Assembly (NCBI GenBank): GCA_018657495.1
Contig: JABHXA010000002.1
Coordinates: 255,472 to 319,471, forward strand
Source: Fidelibacterota bacterium
GTDB lineage: Bacteria > Fidelibacterota > Marinisomatia > SCGC-AAA003-L08 > JACNLC01
Direction of reading: 5' to 3'
DNA: 64,000 bases
Shown one piece after another: positions 9,976 to 19,232 of the stretch. Each line of letters begins with the position of its first letter. The stretch's first letter is position 1. Position numbers and translations under genes: made by a program. The notes under the pieces were generated by a model. That model was not told where the DNA came from and did not search any database. It saw only the letters and a list, made by a program, of their open reading frames with translations.

Positions 9976-11070
9976 TCAAAAGTCGTTTATGTTATAAGTA
10001 TCGTGTGGCACAATCCGGATTCTCTGAATATCAAATGAATTATTTGAATATGGTTCATCATTTGAATTATCAGCCTGATCATCCACAGCACAGTAGATGT
10101 ATTGATTTTCTGAATCAATTACAAGGACACTTTTTGCCAGTCGGCCTGCAGTCAGATAATAGTTTCTCTGAAGAAAGTTTTCAGTATCAAATTCAATGAT
10201 GAATGTGCCGGCTCCATCCTCTTTCGAGGGTGAGACAAATATACTGGATCCATTATCTAAAGAAGCTAAAGCTAGGGGTGCAGATTTACTATCGAGATGA
10301 GCCAGTAGGTTTAAACCATCTGGTTCAAAGAGAAATACATTTTTTATCTCATTGCCCTCAAAATCCAGACCACTAATTGCCACGGCCACACCAACATTAT
10401 GTACATAATGAAGATCATTGAACTCTGCAGGATGTAAAGCGATATCTGAAGATTGAATATTCCCTTCGAGGTTATTATTTAAAATATCATAGCGATAAAG
10501 ACCAACTCTTTCAAAAGATTTATCGAGAACAAAAATGGAATTCCCCACATCAGATTTAGTAATCAAACCAGCCTTTGGTTTGTTGGCCAGTTCTTCATGG
10601 GACGCAATATTATACAATTTTGTCCTGTGATATACGGATTGATCAGATATAAAAGTTGTGATAAACAAATCACCCAAAACTTCCACATCCATGGGTCCAT
10701 CTTCTTCTAATGGTATATAAGAAACTTCCCTGGATGCAATTTCCACCACTGCAATACTTGAGCTTCCGCTTAGAGATACATATACATAATCATCATTAGC
10801 TGAAAGGGTCAATCCATTTGGTTTGGATCCCACTACTAAAACATCGGTGAGGAACATTTCACCAGACACATCAAAAAACATGATCCGGTTATTTCCTGCA
10901 TCAGAAGCAATAAGGGTATTGCCATCTTGAGATAATACTAGGTCAATTATATTTGAGCCGAGACGGAGAATTTCAAAATTGACTGGTTCGTAAAAATAGG
11001 TGGGTGCATCTTCTGAGCAGGATAGAAATAAAGAAGTAATAATTATTGTTAGAAAGCTAGTTTGCTTCAT
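9976..11070 (-). CDS. Beta-propeller lipoprotein (YncE/YVTN-like)
   Basis: 364 residues. The N-terminus is a lipoprotein signal with lipobox LFLSC (Cys ~18), so the mature protein should be membrane-anchored and outside the cytoplasm. The rest is made of ~40-residue beta-propeller blades of the YVTN/NHL kind, for example VLSQDGNTLIASDAGNNRI and LTLSANDDYVYVSLSG. No catalytic residues are recognised. The start codon overlaps the stop of the upstream beta-barrel gene by one base (TAATG), so the two are probably translationally coupled and may act together at the outer membrane. A ligand cannot be assigned. Confidence 0.75.
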   Translation of the reverse strand: MKQTSFLTIIITSLFLSCSEDAPTYFYEPVNFEILRLGSNIIDLVLSQDGNTLIASDAGNNRIMFFDVSGEMFLTDVLVVGSKPNGLTLSANDDYVYVSLSGSSSIAVVEIASREVSYIPLEEDGPMDVEVLGDLFITTFISDQSVYHRTKLYNIASHEELANKPKAGLITKSDVGNSIFVLDKSFERVGLYRYDILNNNLEGNIQSSDIALHPAEFNDLHYVHNVGVAVAISGLDFEGNEIKNVFLFEPDGLNLLAHLDSKSAPLALASLDNGSSIFVSPSKEDGAGTFIIEFDTENFLQRNYYLTAGRLAKSVLVIDSENQYIYCAVDDQADNSNDEPYSNNSFDIQRIRIVPHDTYNINDF

Positions 11071-12026
11071 TATTCACCTCCTAATTCATAAGAGATGTTC
11101 ATTCTTAAAAATCCCGGTGAGATTAACTGGCTTTCGTTCACGTACTGATAAACAGGGATGGGATACTGCATGTCAAGAATAAAATCTGGTGTGAGACGTA
11201 AGCTAATACCAGGCGTCCAATATAGCCATTTGCCGCCTCTTTCCCGTTTAATACGATGACCATACTGATCAGTATCCCTTTCAGTATATATAAATTCTAT
11301 ACTACTTTGCAGAAAAATAAAATCTGTCAAATCATAATTTGCGCTAAATGTTGAATGATATTCATTTCCGTATTTATATCCATAGATATTTTCATCACTG
11401 GAAATTCGGGTAATAAAGTTTGTATAGAAAAACCATTTTTTATTTAGAGAGGCATGCGATGCATATATGGACAATACAGGATCAATCGTTCCTGATCCGA
11501 TTTGAAGATTATCACTGATTCTGGATCCACTGCCATCCGGTTCTTCAAGCCTGCCATTTGCCAGTTTGACACCGGCCCCAATTGTGATGTTTGCCCATTC
11601 ATCCATGACAGGGAATCGATATTTTCCCATAAGAATAGCATCTCCAAATCCATGGGACATTCGAATAAATTGCCTGGAATCATAGGTGAACTTATTATTT
11701 ACAACTCGCCGCCAGGGCAATATACCCTCAATAGAAAAATTATTTGTTATTCCATAATTCAGATAAAATATTAATGTTGAATTAATTGTTTTCTCGTAAT
11801 TGGGGTTTGGTGCTGTGCGGTCTTCATATTGAACCTCATTTAGATACTCGTATTCATATCCGCTGCCAATTACCAGAGTCCCCTTAATCGTATCATTTCG
11901 CTGGTTGAGTCCCCCACCTGGGAGAATGGGCCGACGTCATGATACACCGGCAGATACTTGCGTAATAAAAATCAAGATTAAGAACAAAGCAATTGATTTA
12001 TCAAAGATGTTAGATTTCCAATCCAT
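11070..12026 (-). CDS. Outer-membrane beta-barrel protein interrupted by an in-frame TGA (possible selenoprotein or pseudogene)
   Basis: The gene appears to start at the ATG ending at 12026, which has AAGGA about 7 nt upstream. It encodes a clean signal peptide (MDWKSNIFDKSIALFLILIF) and then meets TGA at 11937-11939 as codon 30. The same frame stays open after the TGA (RRPILPGGGLNQRND...) to TAA at 11070-11072, giving ~317 codons of amphipathic beta-strand sequence ending in an aromatic-rich strand, like the MetA/transporter-type outer-membrane barrels. Downstream internal starts (such as TTG at 11720) would lack the signal peptide and first strands. A hairpin just after the TGA resembles a bacterial SECIS. 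The alternatives are a nonsense mutation or a sequence error. It overlaps the next lipoprotein gene by one base. Confidence 0.6.
11910..11939 (-). promoter_or_regulatory. Candidate bacterial SECIS: TGA codon plus hairpin
   Basis: Read on the minus strand, TGA (11939-11937) is followed by 11 nt and then a 16-nt hairpin (11925-11910) made of UCUCCC, loop AGGU and GGGGGA, that is six pairs including one U-G wobble. The 11-nt spacing and a guanine early in a small apical loop match the general description of bacterial SECIS elements such as E. coli fdhF. It could equally be chance pairing from Pro/Gly codons, and no selA/B/C gene is in the window. Confidence 0.3.
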
Positions 12027-12103
12027 AATAAATTCCTTACACTATATTTATATTGTTTGAATGCATTTGCAATTCAAAAGAATGAGTTTTAATATTCTCC
12101 ATT

Positions 12104-13021
12104 TTATCCCTTTACGCTGCCCATTGTTAATCCTGAAACGAGATAGCGGGCCAGTGAAATAAATAAAATTGTTACGGGTATACTTACCACAACAGCACCG
12201 GCGGCATACAATCCCCACTGAGTTGCCAGACTGGCCTGAAACGATTTCAAACCAAGGGGAAGTGTATACAGTTCAGGGTCTTGAAGTACTATGGCGGCGA
12301 CGACATATTCATTCCAGCTTGCCATGAAACTAAACAATGCCGTAATCACTAAAGCTGGTGATGATAATGGTAATATTATTTTATAAAATGCCTGGAATTG
12401 GCTGCAGCCATCCAATCTGGCAGATTCTTCTAAAGCAGCTGGAAGGGTATCATAATAACCCTTCATTTGCCATATACAGAATGGAAGTGCAGTTGAAGAA
12501 TAGATTATTATCAGGCCAATATATGAATTTATCAATCCCAGCTTTGACAACAGTATAAAGAATGGCAGCAGGAGCATTGTTGCCGGAAACATCTGCGTTG
12601 TTAAAAGAGAGATCATGGTAAACTGCCGGCCTTTAAAATTGAAACGTGAAATGGCATAACCACCTGTGGATGCCAGGGCTACGCCGGTAATGGTTACCAC
12701 AAGAGTTACCAGAAAGGAATTCCAGGCCCATCGCAAGAATGAGGTTTCAGTGAATAATGTTTTATAAGAATTCAGACTGGATCCAGAATCCCAGGAATTG
12801 TTGAAATTCTCATCATTAAAAGGCTCTCCTTTATCCCAGTTTCCGTTATTATTTATGTCAGTGTATTCTTCATCAAAATCGAGGAATGAAAGTGACTTTG
12901 TCTGGAAAGCATTATCCGTTCGTAAAGAAACACTAATTATGTTTAAGACAGGATAAACGGTAAATAAGGTAAAAATGGTGAGAAAGGTAAAGATCAACCA
13001 GGTTTTTAATTTATTATTCAT
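12104..13021 (-). CDS. malG: MalG-like sugar ABC transporter permease with an Asp-rich periplasmic insertion
   Basis: 305 residues, six predicted membrane segments and the permease EAA loop EESARLDGCSQFQAFYKIIL (~200-220), which docks on MalK. It belongs to the CUT1 permease family and ends LVSGLTMGSVKG like MalG. An unusual feature lies in the first periplasmic loop (residues ~48-82): an Asp/Asn/Gly-rich insertion containing DINNNGNWDKGEPFND and NNSWDSGSS. This unit closely resembles the tandem repeats of the TonB receptor in the same locus. The start overlaps the stop of the MalE-MalF fusion gene by one base (TAATG), so the two membrane subunits are coupled. The inferred substrate is maltose/maltodextrin. 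Confidence 0.9.
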   Translation of the reverse strand: MNNKLKTWLIFTFLTIFTLFTVYPVLNIISVSLRTDNAFQTKSLSFLDFDEEYTDINNNGNWDKGEPFNDENFNNSWDSGSSLNSYKTLFTETSFLRWAWNSFLVTLVVTITGVALASTGGYAISRFNFKGRQFTMISLLTTQMFPATMLLLPFFILLSKLGLINSYIGLIIIYSSTALPFCIWQMKGYYDTLPAALEESARLDGCSQFQAFYKIILPLSSPALVITALFSFMASWNEYVVAAIVLQDPELYTLPLGLKSFQASLATQWGLYAAGAVVVSIPVTILFISLARYLVSGLTMGSVKG

Positions 13022-15228
13022 TAGTAAACATTACTCCCGGTAGCATCGGTCTTTTTCATGAATACAAGACCAAAAGTAAGAAGGATAAGGAATATCAACA
13101 TGGACATCGCCGCTGCATATCCATATCTATAAAGATTAAAAGCGGCTTTATATACATAACTCACAAGAATATGTGTTTGATCCGAAGGCTCTCCGGCATT
13201 ACTGACAAGCCAGACCACATTGATATTATTGAATGTCCAAATTGTGCCCAGTATTATCGCAGGTATCATTACCGGTTTCAACATGGGAAGTGTAATCTTG
13301 ACAAATTGCTGCCAGGAATTAGCACCGTCAACCCTGGCTGCTTCATACATTTCCCTGGGTATGGACTGCAAACCGCCAAGTGCGATAACCATCATGAATG
13401 GAAATCCCAACCAGATATTGGTCATAATACATGCGGTGAATGCTTCAAACGGTTGACTCAGCCATTGGATGGGATCCATAGCAAAAAATTTATTTAGCAA
13501 AAGGTTGATCGAACCATATTCCTGGTTAAACATTCCCCGCCAGGTCAGAGCTGAGATATATTGAGGCAAAGCCCATGGAATAATCAGCATAGTACGGAGT
13601 ATTGGTTTTGCCGGCATTGTCCGGTTAATTAAAAGGGCAAGGAAGACGCCAAGAGTTACATGAAAAATGAGGTTTACAGATGTCCAGACAACTGTTTTTA
13701 TAAATACCCAATAAAACAATGGTTCTTTGAACACGCTGATATAATTATGAAATCCAACCAATTGCCAGTCTCTGAAAGTTCTCAATGAAAAATTCGAGAG
13801 TGAAATAAAAATGTTATAGAAAAATGGAAATATCACTACAGCAAAGATTCCAAATACTGAAGGTATGATCATATAGTAGGCAAAGCGATTTTTTTGAAAT
13901 TGCTGAAAGAATTGGGTAAAATGTTTTTTTGAAAACCACATGATGAGAAGGAATACTAAAGGTGCTAGAATTTTTATTATAGTTGCCTGATAGGTCGGTT
14001 GAATGATCAGATTCATTTCTTCTATCTGTTTTTCGGCATTCATCTGGCTCAGCTTGGCAGCGTCTTCCGGTGTGACATTACCGCCCAGTACCGCTTGATA
14101 CTGGGTTCTTAAAGCATCCCAGATAGCTCTCATTTCAGGCACTATAGGCATGGGTCTTCCAACTTCAATGATCTTTGCTGAGTCTCTCAGAAGCTCGTTC
14201 TCAGTTACGAGCGGATCCAACAGAGCAGCTTTGCTTGAAGGCTGTGTATTGAGTTTATCCGTATAATACAATTGCACTTCATCACTGGTTAGATATTTAA
14301 CTAGTTTTATGGTCTCATCTAACTCAATACCGCCAGTATTAACATTAATTGAATAACCTTTGGTACTTACCATTGGAGCGGGCCATTTACCTGTTTCAAC
14401 AACTTTTGGAATTCTGGCAATCCCAAAGTCAACAATACCTTTATAATCTCCCCAACTCCAGTCACCATTGATAATCATGGCGGCAGAACCGGTTTTAAAT
14501 AGGGCATTGGCAGTTTCATAATCACATTCTTTTGGGAGAATTTTGTGTTTGTCCCGAAGGGATTTGATAAACTGAAAACCGGTGATATTTGCCTGAGTAT
14601 TTAGATTTGGCCTATTATCGTCGGTTATGAGCCACTCTCCAAAACCAGCAAGCCAGGGTGCATAAAAGAATGGTTCGGTAAAATTCCACACCAGACCAAA
14701 TTGATCTGGTCTACCATCGCCATTCTTGTCAATTGTGAGACGTTTTCCTATGTCGATTAGTTCGTCTGTATTTACCGGTGGGGAATTTAGTAATTCCTTA
14801 TTATACAGAAGCATGAGGTGGTTGCCAACAACATCGCCGATCATCCAAATACTGCCATCAGATTTGATTATAGCATTATTGACAAATTTATCAAAATAAT
14901 CCGCATCAAATAAATTATCAAGGGGCTGAATAATGCCCATTGTTGAAAATGGACCAACCTGATCAGATGGTCCGTAGATCAATTCAGGGCCACTCCCACC
15001 CATTGCGGAGGATTGAAAATTAGATCTGAGTTCCTCAGTTTCGCGATATGTTAGATTTATTTGAATATTTGGATTGTCTGCTTCATATCTGTCACAGACA
15101 GCCCGGAGAGCCTTGCGGTTTTCATATAACATCTGATGCCAGATGTTCAGAGTCAATTTACTGCTTACCGATTGACATCCCATAAATAGGATGAAAATCA
15201 AAATCGACAGAAATCTAATAACTCTCAT
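13021..15228 (-). CDS. MalE-MalF fusion: maltodextrin-binding domain fused to ABC permease
   Basis: 735 residues combining two usual gene products. Residues 1-~405 are a family-1 extracellular solute-binding protein (lipoprotein-like signal ending LFMGC, then LTLNIWHQM and ELIYGPSDQVGPFSTMGIIQPLD). A hydrophobic helix at ~420-437 leads into a MalF-type permease from ~450 with its own membrane segments and EAA loop YEAARVDGANSWQQFVKITL (~630-650). The binding protein is thus tethered to the importer, with one per transporter. The domain between MalE and the permease lacks the large periplasmic P2 loop of E. coli MalF. MalG follows with a 1-nt overlap and malK lies downstream. A MalE-MalF fusion has precedent in Bdellovibrio. 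No frameshift is needed; the fusion is a single frame. Confidence 0.9.
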   Translation of the reverse strand: MRVIRFLSILIFILFMGCQSVSSKLTLNIWHQMLYENRKALRAVCDRYEADNPNIQINLTYRETEELRSNFQSSAMGGSGPELIYGPSDQVGPFSTMGIIQPLDNLFDADYFDKFVNNAIIKSDGSIWMIGDVVGNHLMLLYNKELLNSPPVNTDELIDIGKRLTIDKNGDGRPDQFGLVWNFTEPFFYAPWLAGFGEWLITDDNRPNLNTQANITGFQFIKSLRDKHKILPKECDYETANALFKTGSAAMIINGDWSWGDYKGIVDFGIARIPKVVETGKWPAPMVSTKGYSINVNTGGIELDETIKLVKYLTSDEVQLYYTDKLNTQPSSKAALLDPLVTENELLRDSAKIIEVGRPMPIVPEMRAIWDALRTQYQAVLGGNVTPEDAAKLSQMNAEKQIEEMNLIIQPTYQATIIKILAPLVFLLIMWFSKKHFTQFFQQFQKNRFAYYMIIPSVFGIFAVVIFPFFYNIFISLSNFSLRTFRDWQLVGFHNYISVFKEPLFYWVFIKTVVWTSVNLIFHVTLGVFLALLINRTMPAKPILRTMLIIPWALPQYISALTWRGMFNQEYGSINLLLNKFFAMDPIQWLSQPFEAFTACIMTNIWLGFPFMMVIALGGLQSIPREMYEAARVDGANSWQQFVKITLPMLKPVMIPAIILGTIWTFNNINVVWLVSNAGEPSDQTHILVSYVYKAAFNLYRYGYAAAMSMLIFLILLTFGLVFMKKTDATGSNVY

Positions 15229-15255
15229 AGTTTTTACATTAGGCCTTTAATTTGT

Positions 15256-16899
15256 TTAACAGTTATAGGATAACTTACGGTAGTCATTCACCATTCTCTG
15301 TGCTGTAAAATCCGCAGAAGTTATAATGGATTCCCTCATGACTGATATCCACTTATCCCGATCATCGTAATAAGTTGGGATGATTTTTTCCTCCAGCAAT
15401 TTATAGAGTAATTCTGCATCATGATCATCATCGCCGGTATTTTCATTGCCACCAATCGCCCATCCATTTATGCCATCGCGGCATCCTTCAGCCCACCAAC
15501 CATCGAGGATTGAGAAGTTCGGCACTCCATTCATTGCTGCTTTCATACCACTTGTACCGCTCGCCTCATTTGGCCTAAGAGGTGTATTCAACCAGACATC
15601 AACACCTGAGGTTATTAATCTGCCAAGCCACATATTATAGTTTTCCAAATAGGTGATCAGTACATGGCCAAACAATTTATTGGCTGCCTGAACAACTTTA
15701 TGGATTATCTCCTTACCCTGCTCATCTTTTGGATGTGCTTTACCGGCAAAGACAATTTCCAATCTACCTTCAGATATTTTTGCCAGTCTTTCAGGATTTT
15801 TGAATAATAACATTGCTCTCTTATAACCAGCGGCACGACGGGCAAATCCCAGCATAAGTCTCGATCCTTCAAATCCCACATGCATATGGGCATTGGCATA
15901 ATCCAGTAGCCTCCTCTTATTTTCACTGTGCATCTGCCACAATACATCATCGGGAATATCAGCTGCATCCCGTAATAATAATGGATTCTTTCTCCAGCCA
16001 GGGATATATTTATCAAATATCTCACGTGTTTCCAGGGCCGTCCACGTTGTATGATGGACACCGTTTGTAATGCTTTTTATTTTGAATCCGGGAAACATTT
16101 GACGAGATACTTCACCATGCAGTTTGGATACGCCATTGACAAAACGGCTATGATTCAAGGCCAAGCGCGTCATATTTAATTTTCCATTTACAATGGACTG
16201 ATCTAAATCATCCGGTAATAAGTCACCAAGTATATCTTTTAATATTTCGGTAGGAAAAACATCATGCCCAGCAGGTACAGGTGTATGGGTGGTAAATACA
16301 CAATGGGATTTTACTTTATCAAGGTCATGATCAAATTTTTCTCTTAGAGCAAGAGTGAGAAACGCCGCATGGCCTTCATTTAAATGATATGTTTCAATTT
16401 TGGCATAACCGAGTTTATCCAAAACCAGGCATCCGCCAAAACCAAGAATTGCTTCCTGGAGAATTCGGCGTTTTGTGCCACCGCTATATAATCGCGATGT
16501 AATACTTCGATCTGCCTCTGTGTTATCTTCATGATCAGTGTCAAGAAAATAGATTGGGATCTTATGACCGTTGATCCCTTCAATTATATATCGCCAAACA
16601 TATATCTTTACCTGGCGATTCTGCAGTTTAATAGAGATATCCACCTCGACTGGTTTGAGAATTGGCCTTGGATGAAACCGGGGATAGTCCTCTGTCTGTT
16701 TTCCATCAGGATCCAGTTTTTGTTTCATGTATCCTTCTTTATACAGCAAGGTAATACCGCATAGAGGCAAACCGAGATCTGCAGCAGATTTAATATGATC
16801 CCCGGCAAGGATTCCTAATCCACCGGAATAAGTGGGCACATTGGGTGAGAATCCAATTTCAGCAGAAAAGTAGGCTATTTTTGTATTATCATTTATCAA
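15256..16899 (-). CDS. glgP: Alpha-glucan (glycogen/maltodextrin) phosphorylase, short GT35 type
   Basis: 547 residues of the compact alpha-glucan phosphorylase family found in Thermotoga and archaea, shorter than the ~830-residue E. coli type. It releases glucose-1-phosphate from the non-reducing end of alpha-1,4-glucans in the cytoplasm. Visible motifs: N-terminal AYFSAEIGFSPNVPTYSGGLG, NEGHAAF, TTHTPVPAGHD, and the pyridoxal-phosphate site PNEASGTSGMKAAMNGVPN with the lysine near 453. The start is TTG, supported by AGGA eight bases upstream; no good ATG is nearby. It sits between the GH57 glucanotransferase and the MalE-MalF gene, fitting a role in degrading imported maltodextrins. Confidence 0.88.
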   Translation of the reverse strand: MINDNTKIAYFSAEIGFSPNVPTYSGGLGILAGDHIKSAADLGLPLCGITLLYKEGYMKQKLDPDGKQTEDYPRFHPRPILKPVEVDISIKLQNRQVKIYVWRYIIEGINGHKIPIYFLDTDHEDNTEADRSITSRLYSGGTKRRILQEAILGFGGCLVLDKLGYAKIETYHLNEGHAAFLTLALREKFDHDLDKVKSHCVFTTHTPVPAGHDVFPTEILKDILGDLLPDDLDQSIVNGKLNMTRLALNHSRFVNGVSKLHGEVSRQMFPGFKIKSITNGVHHTTWTALETREIFDKYIPGWRKNPLLLRDAADIPDDVLWQMHSENKRRLLDYANAHMHVGFEGSRLMLGFARRAAGYKRAMLLFKNPERLAKISEGRLEIVFAGKAHPKDEQGKEIIHKVVQAANKLFGHVLITYLENYNMWLGRLITSGVDVWLNTPLRPNEASGTSGMKAAMNGVPNFSILDGWWAEGCRDGINGWAIGGNENTGDDDHDAELLYKLLEEKIIPTYYDDRDKWISVMRESIITSADFTAQRMVNDYRKLSYNC

Positions 16900-17033
16900 T
16901 CAGGAGATCCTTTCAAAATATCATCGTAATTATTATCGTTGATGTAATCAAAGAGAACTATCTTATGCCCACTTTGTAAAATCTTTTTATATTCGCTTCC
17001 CAAATCCGGAGATTTTTAGCGGGAATTAGTCTT

Positions 17034-19079
17034 TTATAATTCTTTAGTAACCAGCTCTATCGTAGTTTTGAATTTATCCCCGGGGGCAAGTTTTAATTCC
17101 CAATTTGGAACAACAACAGAACTCTGGTAAATCCGCTCAAAACCACCTTCAGACATGGATATTGTTTCAACAGGATATCTAAATACCGATGTTGTTTTCG
17201 GCAATATAATGTTGGTTTTAATTTTTTCCCATTCAGTAACCAGGGAGATGGTTTTAGCTGTAAATGAATCCTTTGAATCCAAGTATGGATCGACGGGTTT
17301 TTGGCCATCGACTAAATAATACCTATCGAATGAATGCCCACCGAGAAGAGAGATATTAAATTCACAGCCGTAACGGATATGTAGAAATTCGTTCCCGTTA
17401 TTTGTTATAGAAACTTGTAGTTTAATTTTATTGTCTTCGAGCTTTACATTTTTGCAAATTTCAATTTGACTTTGAAGGATATCGGCAGAATGATTGAAAT
17501 CTACGTCGCCGTTTTGTATATTTCTTGTGTAATACTGATTGGGGAGATCACCAATGTCCTCAAAAGATCCGGAATATAACTCATCGAGAGTTGTGTCAAT
17601 CTTGAAAAAATGATCCATAAATGACCATCGATGATTTTTATCATAATGCAGAAAGTTTTCAAGTCCATCTTCTTTTGTTTGGACCAAATCATGAATGGAT
17701 GCAGTCCCAGATGATTTCTTACCATTATTGAGCTCATGCAATTTTTTGTGATAATATTCTTCATAGCGGGATAAAGTGTTGATAAGATTGAAGTCCGCAG
17801 GCAGAAAATCCATCTCCCTTATTGCTCCACCTTTGCATGTGAGGAATAATCTTATAGATTTACCTGAAAGGATAATTTCCTTTTTACCGTCATGGTCGAT
17901 GTCAATTTCTTCAACTGGTTCATAGTTTATTGATTTTTCGGCAGCAATGAGATTTGAATACAAAGCATGCCTTAAATGTGGAAGATATAAGCCGCCAAAT
18001 ACTCCATGCCAGTAAGCGCAATTGCATTGGGCTTTCCAAGAAGATTCTCTTGCTGATGAACTGGCATTTTCCGGTAAGTTGGCTGAAACAGCATTTGCCC
18101 TCTTCAGCATCCAATTGGATTCATCATATTTGGTGAGGAAGTTTCTCCAAAACCCTCCTTTGACGTATGATCTTCCATTCATATTTTCTATCGAATCGAC
18201 TGCAGAATTGACCAAGTTATATTCTTCACTTGATTTTGGTGTGAGTGTCCATTCTCCCATTTCAAAATATGATGATGTGGGTAGGTATATTCTGCCCCGG
18301 GAAGATGAATTGTGAAATGCCTGTGAGAAGGTAGTAGTATCCACAATATGAGAATTATCTTCAAGTGATATTAAAAATCGTTCCATCCAGTTCTCTTCGC
18401 CATAACATAATTCATTGGATCCAGGCCAAACCCCAAATTTTTCGCCATCATCAGCCATCACCATTACAGACTGGTCATCAATTGCATGTTGATTAAATAT
18501 CTTGATACTCTCTTCAGGAGCACTGAATGGGATTGTATATCTTAATTTCTGTGATATCGGGAAGACACCAAGAACATATCCCTGATCTTCAGTTAAATAA
18601 TAACCATTTAGCTTGTCCATAGGTATTCCTGAGGTGGAGAAATGGGTATCATCTACAGCAACGTATTTAATACCGGCAAGAGATATGGGTTTTACCAGTC
18701 CCGGCTCCCAGACTCTTTCTGTAAGCCATAAACCTTCAGGTTTTACACCAAATCGCCGTTGGATAAAATCATTCATCATTTCAATCTGTCCAATTTTATC
18801 AGAGTCCGAAATTGATGCCAAAATGGGTTCGTAATAACCAGATGAGATCATCTCCACCCTTTTTGATTCTACCAATCTTGAAACTGCATCAAAATATTCG
18901 GGGTGATGAACCTCCAACCAGTCAATAAGCGGTCCGCTTACGTGTAATGAAAAATGTAGAAAGGAAAATCTTTCGACCATTTCAATAAATGGTCTATAAG
19001 AATTTTGGTAAGCTTCTTCAAATACAAAATCAAAGTTGCCTACCGGTTGATGATTATGTATGCCAAAAATAAATTTCAT
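17034..19079 (-). CDS. GH57 4-alpha-glucanotransferase / alpha-amylase
   Basis: 681 residues beginning MKFIFGIHNHQPVGNF, the typical start of GH57 enzymes of the Thermococcus 4-alpha-glucanotransferase group, with no signal peptide, so cytoplasmic. The nucleophile is Glu121 in WLTERVWEP and the acid/base is in MADDGEKFG (Asp210/Asp211). A C-terminal beta-rich half corresponds to the DUF1925/DUF1926-like domains of this group (NREMDFL-like GGAIREMDFLP near 420). It should shuffle glucan chains between imported maltodextrins, making longer substrates for the phosphorylase encoded 134 nt downstream. Pure hydrolysis cannot be excluded from sequence. No convincing ribosome site precedes the ATG. 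Confidence 0.87.
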   Translation of the reverse strand: MKFIFGIHNHQPVGNFDFVFEEAYQNSYRPFIEMVERFSFLHFSLHVSGPLIDWLEVHHPEYFDAVSRLVESKRVEMISSGYYEPILASISDSDKIGQIEMMNDFIQRRFGVKPEGLWLTERVWEPGLVKPISLAGIKYVAVDDTHFSTSGIPMDKLNGYYLTEDQGYVLGVFPISQKLRYTIPFSAPEESIKIFNQHAIDDQSVMVMADDGEKFGVWPGSNELCYGEENWMERFLISLEDNSHIVDTTTFSQAFHNSSSRGRIYLPTSSYFEMGEWTLTPKSSEEYNLVNSAVDSIENMNGRSYVKGGFWRNFLTKYDESNWMLKRANAVSANLPENASSSARESSWKAQCNCAYWHGVFGGLYLPHLRHALYSNLIAAEKSINYEPVEEIDIDHDGKKEIILSGKSIRLFLTCKGGAIREMDFLPADFNLINTLSRYEEYYHKKLHELNNGKKSSGTASIHDLVQTKEDGLENFLHYDKNHRWSFMDHFFKIDTTLDELYSGSFEDIGDLPNQYYTRNIQNGDVDFNHSADILQSQIEICKNVKLEDNKIKLQVSITNNGNEFLHIRYGCEFNISLLGGHSFDRYYLVDGQKPVDPYLDSKDSFTAKTISLVTEWEKIKTNIILPKTTSVFRYPVETISMSEGGFERIYQSSVVVPNWELKLAPGDKFKTTIELVTKEL

Positions 19080-19232
19080 ATTTTTTTGTTTTAAATACCA
19101 GTCTTTTAAATTTTAATTTGCAAAATGTCGCAGTCTCACTCAAAGATGGGAGTCGAGAATTTTAATTATTGAGAATAAGTAATTTTAAGTTGATGAATTC
19201 TTTATTACTAAGTGACCAACATTGCAATTACA

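Noticed and set aside
12054..12074. Near-palindrome TTGAAT...ATTCAA between malG and the barrel gene as a terminator
   Set aside because: The stem is AT-rich, needs a bulge, and no U-tract follows on the minus strand.
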